From contig NZ_OBDY01000007.1 in the NCBI RefSeq assembly GCF_900215205.1, positions 186,001-250,000 of the forward strand: a DNA stretch of 64,000 nt, read 5' to 3'. How positions within the stretch are numbered: position 1 is the stretch's first letter; every line of letters begins with the position of its first letter. Made by a program: the position numbers and the translations under genes. This document shows, one piece after another, positions 59,501 to 64,000 of the stretch. The notes beneath the pieces were generated by a model, which worked only from the letters and a program-made list of their open reading frames with translations, had not been told where the DNA came from and did no database searches. Source of the DNA: Paractinoplanes atraurantiacus (GTDB taxonomy: Bacteria > Actinomycetota > Actinomycetes > Mycobacteriales > Micromonosporaceae).

Positions 59501-59601
59501 ACGGTCAGGGCTACCACTTCTCCAAGCCGGTGTGGCCGGACGAGATCCCACCCCTGGCCCACGACGCTCAGACGTTGGTCGCGTCCCCGGCGCGAGGGTA
59601 A
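56554..59601 (+). CDS. membrane-bound GGDEF-EAL c-di-GMP protein with PAS domain
   Basis: A 1015-residue protein. The first 330 residues hold about nine helices (FCAWIVALTALYYAFPGGHL onward), a coiled linker follows, then a PAS domain (about 460-570: LIQNATDVILIVGDDDLIRY and DVTERRRLEKDL). The GGDEF domain has an intact RMGGDEFAV (about 655) and the EAL domain VEALVRWQHPTRGLLGPYHF (about 785) plus IDDFGTGYSSLSYLR and DKSFI. Both cyclase and phosphodiesterase motifs look active. The ATG at 56554 follows GGAGGG. Confidence 0.9.
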   Translation: MTTRAARVGFCAWIVALTALYYAFPGGHLYTWALIGYSSAAMVLLGARLNRPEHRLPWYLISAALAFFTTGDTWYNLILALGRTPRFPGLADLFYLLVYPLLTAGFLLFVRYRGTGSNRAALLDSLVPTVGLGLLSWVYWIAPFTRSHDLSLLEKLVSIGYPLGDVLALAMTLRMLAAPGRRPRALTAIGVAIVGLLVSDIFYGQSQLNSDWSLGGPVDFGWIVFYAVMGFTALMPSMRELSREQPPQVSIEMGTRRIVWMAAAALIAPVVLYIEWMHGREIEAARQGVVDAPVIAAAAALMFLLVLARVNGLAGAQRQARARERALRQAGAMLFSAATEQDAARAVRDAVATLMPEDKPYRLSLTADAGDARHVPGLRFITASELPAGVPSHGFDHFLYATTPLPTGRLGAGLLGGDGAVLRELLPSFEAYLAQIEVVMQRIGLTGEVNRRESEAYFRTLIQNATDVILIVGDDDLIRYASPSAGTVLGHPDLEGTPLAALIAVSHHEAMREILGGLRDGQGELDGPDLAVLRADGSLLQVECTGRDLRDDPTVGGVVLTVRDVTERRRLEKDLSHLAFHDGLTGLANRVLFRNRLDEAFAAASESGLTLGVLFVDLDDFKEVNDTLGHAVGDELLVAVGRRIDEIVGTTATAARMGGDEFAVLVAGDPEAVAARLVEALAVPVEVGDGLGGTHIVSGAASVGVATNGDAGSPTELLRHADLALYQAKGSDKGTWQRYRPELHTEMVQRLETRAALYEAIDDDQLRVMYQPIVDLPTGAIVAVEALVRWQHPTRGLLGPYHFIEVAEESGAIVPIGGWVLREALGQLAAWKAAEPEMTLRYVSVNVSARQFRTPGFVDQVRQAITEAGAKPEWLLLEITESLLLRDADQVANDLHTLRALGVRIAIDDFGTGYSSLSYLRQMPVDVLKVDKSFIDDILGSEQQRALVDAIVTLARNLDLAVVAEGIEDAGQRAALVEMDCPYGQGYHFSKPVWPDEIPPLAHDAQTLVASPARG

Positions 59602-59651
59602 TCCGGGTTAATCGCTGGCGGTCATGGGCGGCGACAGGGCAGGGTCGAGGC

Positions 59652-60314
59652 GTGCTGGAGAATCCCGTGTGGGCCGCCCTCTCCGGGCCGCAGGCCTGCT
59701 TCGCCGAGGCGTCCGGGGACGCCGCCCGCTATCAGCCCGAGTTCTCGCCGTTCGCCGCCCTGTCCGACCCGGACGATCCGGCGGCCTGGCGTGACCTGGC
59801 CACCCTCACCGACCGGGCGCTGCTCACCGGCCCGTCGATCACCCCGCTCGAGGGCTGGGAGACGGTCGGCGGCACCACCGGCGCGCAGATGGCCGGCCAC
59901 GGCATGACCGGCGTCCCCGACGAGGAAGCGGTCGTGCTCACCGAGACCGACGTGCCCGAGATCCTCGACCTGATCGAGCGCGCCCAGCCCGGCCCGTTCG
60001 GCAAACGCACGGTCGAGCTCGGGCGCTATCTGGGCATCCGCCACGAGGGCCGCCTGATCGCCATGGCCGGCGAGCGTTTCCAGCTGCCGGGCTGGACCGA
60101 GGTCAGCGCCGTGTGCACCGACCCCGACTTCCGGGGCCGCGGCCTGGGCGCCCGGCTCACCATGGCCGTCGCGGCCGCCATCCTGGAGCGCGGCGACCTG
60201 CCGTTCCTGCACGTCAGCGCGGAAAACCTGGGAGCCATCCGCCTCTACGAGCGGCTCGGCTTCCAGGTCGACCACGAGGTCGTGTTCGCCGCGGTGCGGC
60301 GGTCACTCGCCTAG
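59652..60314 (+). CDS. GNAT family N-acetyltransferase
   Basis: A 220-residue FR47-like acetyltransferase. The domain lies in the second half: RLIAMAGERFQLPGWTEVSA, then VCTDPDFRGRGLGARLTMAV (acetyl-CoA loop) and NLGAIRLYERLGFQVD. The N-terminal half (FAALSDPDDPAAWRDLATL) is typical of this group. GTG at 59652 with a GAGG before it. The stop overlaps the convergent small gene by 12 bases. Confidence 0.85.
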   Translation: MLENPVWAALSGPQACFAEASGDAARYQPEFSPFAALSDPDDPAAWRDLATLTDRALLTGPSITPLEGWETVGGTTGAQMAGHGMTGVPDEEAVVLTETDVPEILDLIERAQPGPFGKRTVELGRYLGIRHEGRLIAMAGERFQLPGWTEVSAVCTDPDFRGRGLGARLTMAVAAAILERGDLPFLHVSAENLGAIRLYERLGFQVDHEVVFAAVRRSLA

Positions 60315-60563
60315 AGCGCCGTCCGGGTCGGGGGTGGCGCCGCCGTTGTCGGCGAAGCGGTCCTTGAGGTCGCCGATCTGCTGGAGCACGTCGGCGAGCT
60401 CCCCGCGGACGCGTTCGAGCCGGTTCTGCTGGTCGTGCGGCAGCCCGCCGCCGTGGTCGTGGCTGACCAGCGTCGACTCGGCCTCCTCGAGCTCCTCCCG
60501 GCGGGTGTGCAGGCGGTTGAGCTCGGTGGCGTACTCGGTCTGCGTGATCTTCTCTGGTTGCAT
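60303..60563 (-). CDS. small coiled-coil protein
   Basis: An 86-residue, mostly helical protein (YATELNRLHTRREELEEAES, LERVRGELADVLQQIGDLKD). No family recognised with certainty. The likely ATG at 60563 lies within the right end of a perfect 15-bp hairpin on the mRNA; an ATG at 60593 would add ten residues. It follows chaB on the same strand. Confidence 0.6.
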   Translation of the reverse strand: MQPEKITQTEYATELNRLHTRREELEEAESTLVSHDHGGGLPHDQQNRLERVRGELADVLQQIGDLKDRFADNGGATPDPDGALGE

Positions 60564-60594
60564 GGCCGTCGTTTCCCCAGAAACGACGGCCATG
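60561..60594 (-). terminator. hairpin covering a start codon
   Basis: CATGGCCGTCGTTTC (60561-60575) and GAAACGACGGCCATG (60580-60594) form a perfect 15-bp stem with a 4-base loop between chaB and the downstream small gene. It may end the chaB transcript, or, if readthrough occurs, hide the start codon of the coiled-coil gene. Confidence 0.55.
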
Positions 60595-60614
60595 ACACGC
60601 GACCCGCGCCACAC

Positions 60615-61004
60615 CTAGGCTTTACGGTCGGCCCTCTTGTTGGCTTTCTGGATGGCCTCGACGAGCTGCGGCTTGGTCATCCGGGAGCGGCCCGTGACGT
60701 CGAGCTTCTTGGCCACCTGCATCAGGTGTTCCTTGCTGGCGTTGGCGTCGACGCCGCCCGCCGTCTCGGCCTTGGAGCCGCGGCCGCCGGCGGCCTTGGC
60801 GTCGCTCGGCCCCTTCTTGGCCTTCGGCTCCCAGTGGTCGCCCACCTTCTCGAACGAATGCTTGACCGCGGAGAAGGCCGTACGGTGGGCCCGCTCGCCC
60901 TCGCCGTACTGCTCGACCGCGGAGTCGTGCGTCGCGGCGAACGTGTCCTGTGCTTTCTTCGGCGAGCGCTTCAACGTCGCCGGCATCTCCTCACGTGCTG
61001 GCAT
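60615..61004 (-). CDS. chaB: ChaB family protein with Rho N-terminal-like tail
   Basis: A 129-residue protein. Residues about 8-60 match ChaB (MPATLKRSPKKAQDTFAATH, DSAVEQYGEGERAHRTAFSA, VKHSFEKVGDHWEPK). After a Lys/Gly/Ala linker, residues about 90-125 resemble a Rho N-terminal/SAP-like module (MQVAKKLDVTGRSRMTKPQL). ChaB was named for a link to calcium/proton antiport but its role is unclear. Start ATG 61004, or 60986. Confidence 0.8.
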   Translation of the reverse strand: MPAREEMPATLKRSPKKAQDTFAATHDSAVEQYGEGERAHRTAFSAVKHSFEKVGDHWEPKAKKGPSDAKAAGGRGSKAETAGGVDANASKEHLMQVAKKLDVTGRSRMTKPQLVEAIQKANKRADRKA

Positions 61005-61054
61005 GTTCCAGCAGTTCCCGGCACACCAGGTCGCAAACCGTCCTACGCTGAAGT

Positions 61055-62083
61055 GTGTCGGACGGTGAGTTCTGGACGTACGCCGGGCTGCTGGGGCTGA
61101 GCGGCCTGGTGCTGCTCGTCCTGTGCGTGACCGGTTTCGGCCAGTCCGGCTTCCTGCGCGGGGTGGACGCGCTGCTCGGGCTGGGCTTTCTCGGCTACGC
61201 GGGCTATCTGGCGCTGGCGCGGCCGGACGATCCGTTCACCTTCTACTACATTTTCGCCCTGCCGGTCCTCGCGGTGATCTACGCCCTCGTGTGCCTGCGC
61301 CGGGTGGTCAAGCTGCGGCGTCTCGCCGCGAGGTTCATTCCCGATCCGTACGCGGGTGAGACCGGCGACGCCCACACGGAGAGAGCGCCGTTCCCGACGC
61401 CGCCGAGCCCCTTGTCGGAGTCCTCGCCGGCCGACGCTCCGGACGCGCCGCCGCCCCCACCGGTCAAGCGCGGGCCGATGCCGTCCGGCCTGCCCTCACG
61501 GATGCCACCGCCCGCCGACCGCCCGGGCCGCCCATCCGGCCTGCCCGAGCCACCTTCACCTGAGCAGTCGCCATCGCCGTCGCTGTCGCCGCCGCGGTCA
61601 CCTTCGCCCGCGCTATCGCCTTCGCAGCCGCCTTCGTTGTCGTCTTCGCGGCGCGCTGAGCTGCCGGACGCCGAGCCGTCGCGCCGGGGGCTCCCGTCCG
61701 GATCGCCGGCGGGGCCGCACCTCGCCGGGCTGCCGCCCGGCCTGCCTTCCGACTTCCTTTCCCGGCCGCCGTACGAGTCTTCGTCCGGGCGGCCTTCCGA
61801 GCCGTCTTCCGGGTCATCGTTCGAGCGGCCTTCCGAACCGTCACTCGGGCGGCCTTCCGAGCGCCGGTTGGAGATCGGACCGGCTGACTACGCCGGGCGG
61901 CACTCGGCGCCCGGCGTGACGCCGCCGCCCGCTCCGCCCGCCGAGGCGCCGGCCGGCGACCCGCGGAACTCCGCCGACCGGTTCCCCCAGTCGCCGCGGT
62001 ACACCCCACGGTCGTACGAGCAGAAACCCGCCGAAGGCGGACGGCACCGGGCCGCCGAGCCGGACGACGCCGATTTCGCCTGA
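61055..62083 (+). CDS. membrane-anchored proline-rich protein
   Basis: A 342-residue protein. Three helices in the first 85 residues (LLGLSGLVLLVLCVTGFG, ALLGLGFLGYAGYLALA, FALPVLAVIYALVCLRRVV) precede about 240 residues of Pro/Ser/Arg-rich, probably disordered sequence with repeating SGRPSEPS/FERPSEPS-type units (about 255-285). No catalytic domain. The GTG follows TACGCT by 5 bases: leaderless. Function unknown. Confidence 0.65.
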   Translation: MSDGEFWTYAGLLGLSGLVLLVLCVTGFGQSGFLRGVDALLGLGFLGYAGYLALARPDDPFTFYYIFALPVLAVIYALVCLRRVVKLRRLAARFIPDPYAGETGDAHTERAPFPTPPSPLSESSPADAPDAPPPPPVKRGPMPSGLPSRMPPPADRPGRPSGLPEPPSPEQSPSPSLSPPRSPSPALSPSQPPSLSSSRRAELPDAEPSRRGLPSGSPAGPHLAGLPPGLPSDFLSRPPYESSSGRPSEPSSGSSFERPSEPSLGRPSERRLEIGPADYAGRHSAPGVTPPPAPPAEAPAGDPRNSADRFPQSPRYTPRSYEQKPAEGGRHRAAEPDDADFA

Positions 62084-62105
62084 CCCTTCGGCGGGTGGCA
62101 GATTA

Positions 62106-62735
62106 ATGGCCATGGACTACCGCCGGACCTTCCGCGCCGCCGCCGTCACCTTCGTCGACCTCGTCTCCCGCGTGCCGGCCGAGCGCTGGGACGCGCCGGG
62201 GCTCGGCGAGTGGACCCTGCGCGAGCTGGTCGCGCACACCGCCGGGTCCGCCCTGCGCCAGGTTCCCGACGTGCTGGGCGCCCGCGCCGAGACCGCCGCC
62301 GTGACCTCGCCCGAGGCGTACTGGACGTTCGCCCGGTCGGTGCCGCCGTCGGTGTACGCGGAGGCCGTCGCCGCGTCGACGGTGCTCGCCCGCCAGGCGG
62401 CCGGCGAGCTGGGCGACCACCCGGCCGACCTGATCGGTGAGCTGGCCGGCCGGGCCACCCAGGCGCTGGCCGCGGCCGGTGACGACGACGTGGTCTCGAC
62501 TCCCGTGGGTGGCATGCGCGTCCGCGATTGGCTGCCCACCCGTACGTTCGAATTGGTGGTCCACGGTCTTGACGTCGCGGCCGCGGCCGGCGTCGAGGCG
62601 GCCTTCCCGCCGGACGCGGTCTCCGAGGCCACCGCGCTCGCGGCCCGGGTCGCGGCGGCGCTGGGCGACGGGCCCGCGGTACTCTTCGCGCTCACCGGCC
62701 GCGCGCCGCTGCCGAAAGGGTTCTCCGTCCTCTGA
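62106..62735 (+). CDS. maleylpyruvate isomerase N-terminal (DinB-fold) protein
   Basis: A 209-residue protein of the TIGR03083/MDMPI type: RRTFRAAAVTFVDLVSRVPA, LGEWTLRELVAHTAGSALRQ with the fold's early metal-ligand His, and FELVVHGLDVAAAAGV. Members are thought to bind mycothiol or a metal; the exact reaction is unknown. TGATG overlap with the next gene. Confidence 0.75.
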   Translation: MAMDYRRTFRAAAVTFVDLVSRVPAERWDAPGLGEWTLRELVAHTAGSALRQVPDVLGARAETAAVTSPEAYWTFARSVPPSVYAEAVAASTVLARQAAGELGDHPADLIGELAGRATQALAAAGDDDVVSTPVGGMRVRDWLPTRTFELVVHGLDVAAAAGVEAAFPPDAVSEATALAARVAAALGDGPAVLFALTGRAPLPKGFSVL

Positions 62736-63286
62736 TGTCCACTTTCGCGCTCGCCGGCCGCCGCGTCGTCCTGTTCGCCGCCGTCTACGCGGCGCTCGTG
62801 GTGATCGTCCAGGCCGTCAACCTCACCGTCGTCACCGCCGGCGCCACCGATCCGACCTCCGTCACCACGACGGCGTCGGTGCTGCTCGTGAGCAGCCTGG
62901 CCGGCCTGATCGGCGTGGTCTGCGTGCTGGTGCTGTTCATCTCGGTCACGGTCTGGACCATCGCGGCACACCGGCTGAGTGCTTCAGGTCCGGGTTTCCT
63001 GGGGTACGCGGCTCTGGTGCTCACCACGGTTCTGATCGCCCTGGCTTACGTGCTGCCCACCCGCATGCCCACTGTGGCGACGATAGTGGCCACCGACTCG
63101 GCCCTCCGGCTGGGAGCGGTGGCCGTCCTGATCGCGGGGGTCCTCACCGTGCGGGCCCGGATGCGCCGGCTGACCGGCGAGGCCACGCTGGGCGCGCGGC
63201 AGCCGCTGGTCACCGCCGACGACTGGGACGCCTCCACGTGGGACCCGACGGTCATGAGCGAGATCGACCGCCGCCGCCGCCGGTGA
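62735..63286 (+). CDS. four-helix membrane protein
   Basis: A 183-residue protein with four helices (VVLFAAVYAALVVIVQAVNL, LLVSSLAGLIGVVCVLVLFI, FLGYAALVLTTVLIALAYVL, ALRLGAVAVLIAGVLTV) and an Arg-rich C-terminus. No family recognised. Translationally coupled to the MDMPI-like gene; its tail overlaps the convergent HIT gene by 35 bases. Confidence 0.65.
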   Translation: MSTFALAGRRVVLFAAVYAALVVIVQAVNLTVVTAGATDPTSVTTTASVLLVSSLAGLIGVVCVLVLFISVTVWTIAAHRLSASGPGFLGYAALVLTTVLIALAYVLPTRMPTVATIVATDSALRLGAVAVLIAGVLTVRARMRRLTGEATLGARQPLVTADDWDASTWDPTVMSEIDRRRRR

Positions 63287-63755
63287 AGTAGGCCCGCAGC
63301 CGGTCGGCGTACGGCCATCTCCGCTCGGCCTCGACGAATTCCGGGTACGGCGACGACCCGTACAGGTCATCGCCGATGTAACGCGGAAACACGTGCACGT
63401 GATAGTGCCAGGCATCCTGATTGCCGGCCGGCTCGTTGTGCTGCCGCACCGAGGTGCCGTCGCAGGCGTAGACGTGCTTGAGCGCGACCGCACACTCCTT
63501 GACGACATCGTGGACGGCATGCCCATAGCCGGCCGGAAGCTCGTAGAGGTTCTCGTGGTGGGCGTTGGGCACCACGAGCAGATGCCCATGGTTGCCCGGC
63601 CACCACCTCGGCGACACGAACGCCGTGGCTTTCTCGGTGCGGCGCACGATGTCGCGCTGGGTGTTCACCCGGCGCTCGTCCTCACCGCCCGCGACCAGCC
63701 GGCAGAACGGGCAGGCGTAGCCGTCGGGCTCATGCGCGTACACGCCACTCCCCAC
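63252..63755 (-). CDS. HIT family protein
   Basis: A 167-residue histidine-triad hydrolase/transferase. The active-site motif HxHxHxx is present as WHYHVHVFPRY, with ACPFCRLVAGG at the N-terminus and NHGHLLVVPNAHHENLYELP before it. Such proteins act on nucleotide phosphoramidates or AP4A-like molecules. GTG start at 63755 or 63743. Confidence 0.88.
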   Translation of the reverse strand: MGSGVYAHEPDGYACPFCRLVAGGEDERRVNTQRDIVRRTEKATAFVSPRWWPGNHGHLLVVPNAHHENLYELPAGYGHAVHDVVKECAVALKHVYACDGTSVRQHNEPAGNQDAWHYHVHVFPRYIGDDLYGSSPYPEFVEAERRWPYADRLRAYFTGGGGGRSRS

Positions 63756-63796
63756 ATAGGCGAGGACGAGATCCTAACCTCTCTTAAGATCGCGCG

Positions 63797-64000
63797 GTGA
63801 GCAGCTTTCCGGCCCAGGCCGCCCGGGTTCGCGACCACTGGATGCCACCGCTCCGGCGGATGCTCGCGCTGCGTGAGTGCGTTCTGCACTTCACTCCGTA
63901 CGGCTTCCGCGCCACCTGGCACCACCTTCTCGTCAGCGCGGGCGTGCCCGTCTGGCTGGAGGACGATCCGGATTCCCTGCTCCGCGCCCTCGACGAACTC
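63797..64000 (+). CDS. unidentified protein, 5' part only
   Basis: An open frame from the GTG at 63797 runs off the window (68 codons): VSSFPAQAARVRDHWMPPLR onward, with FTPYGFRATWHHLL. TAAGAT lies 6 bases before the GTG, the same leaderless arrangement as at 38206. I cannot assign a family. Confidence 0.6.
   Translation, partial: MSSFPAQAARVRDHWMPPLRRMLALRECVLHFTPYGFRATWHHLLVSAGVPVWLEDDPDSLLRALDEL

Noticed and set aside
1..64000. CRISPR array or biosynthetic gene cluster
   Set aside because: No regularly spaced repeats with unique spacers, no cas genes, and no PKS, NRPS or terpene synthase genes in the window.

Overview
The window is high-GC actinobacterial DNA. Third codon positions are strongly GC-biased, GTG starts are common, many promoters look leaderless, and it carries RbpA, a mycosin-like protease, a polyprenol-phosphate mannosyltransferase/Lnt pair and a SigR-type promoter. 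Gene content fits Micromonosporaceae (Actinoplanes-like); that placement is inference. The genes are mostly chromosomal housekeeping and small accessory operons. I see no rRNA, tRNA or CRISPR array.

Layout. 0-3 kb: a partial gene, a DUF6204 protein, an APH-like kinase, a frameshifted GNAT gene and an orphan protein. 3-3.35 kb is an AT-rich pocket with two perfect inverted repeats, one with the geometry of a Xer/dif core site, beside a tyrosine recombinase (3.35-4.46 kb). 4.5-9.5 kb: two methyltransferases (one fused to an HTH and preceded by twin operators over a leaderless promoter), small membrane and GNAT genes, and a P-loop kinase/IMPase-like/NUDIX operon. 9.5-16.4 kb: S9 peptidase, a MerR-PP2C fusion, a DapA-family enzyme, a secreted glucoamylase-like protein and a mycosin-like protease. 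16.46-17.6 kb: cobalamin riboswitch and cbtBA. 17.6-25 kb: APH-like kinases, DUF4037, HAD, an ArsR-SRPBCC pair, a membrane protein and a zinc-finger coiled-coil protein. 25-29.3 kb: non-coding leader, rbpA under a SigR-type promoter, fxsA, mannosyltransferase and lnt.

29.8-37.7 kb is the most coherent metabolic block. It is a lysine degradation cluster of the anaerobic fermentation type (kamA divergent from kdd-amidohydrolase-kamD-kamE-kal-mutL/glmL-like). It would take lysine through beta-lysine, 3,5-diaminohexanoate and 5-amino-3-oxohexanoate towards 3-aminobutyryl-CoA and crotonyl-CoA. The cleavage enzyme Kce is not in the window. KamDE needs adenosylcobalamin, so the riboswitch-controlled cobalt transporter upstream may be functionally related.

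37.8-39.4 kb: CsbD, a methyltransferase and NUDIX. 39.4-45.2 kb looks like an accessory island: IS21-type transposase debris, a secreted lectin-like protein, a 1236-residue HTH-STAND-TM-WD40 protein and a decayed kinase fragment. 45.2-64 kb returns to core-like genes: exonuclease, acyl-CoA dehydrogenase, a MerR operon with a textbook long-spacer promoter, a deaminase with an altered catalytic motif, LD-carboxypeptidase with a duplicated 3' end, Lrp, a TAP-like hydrolase, a broken PLP enzyme gene, an MFS transporter, an oxidoreductase, a GGDEF-EAL protein, ChaB, and HIT.
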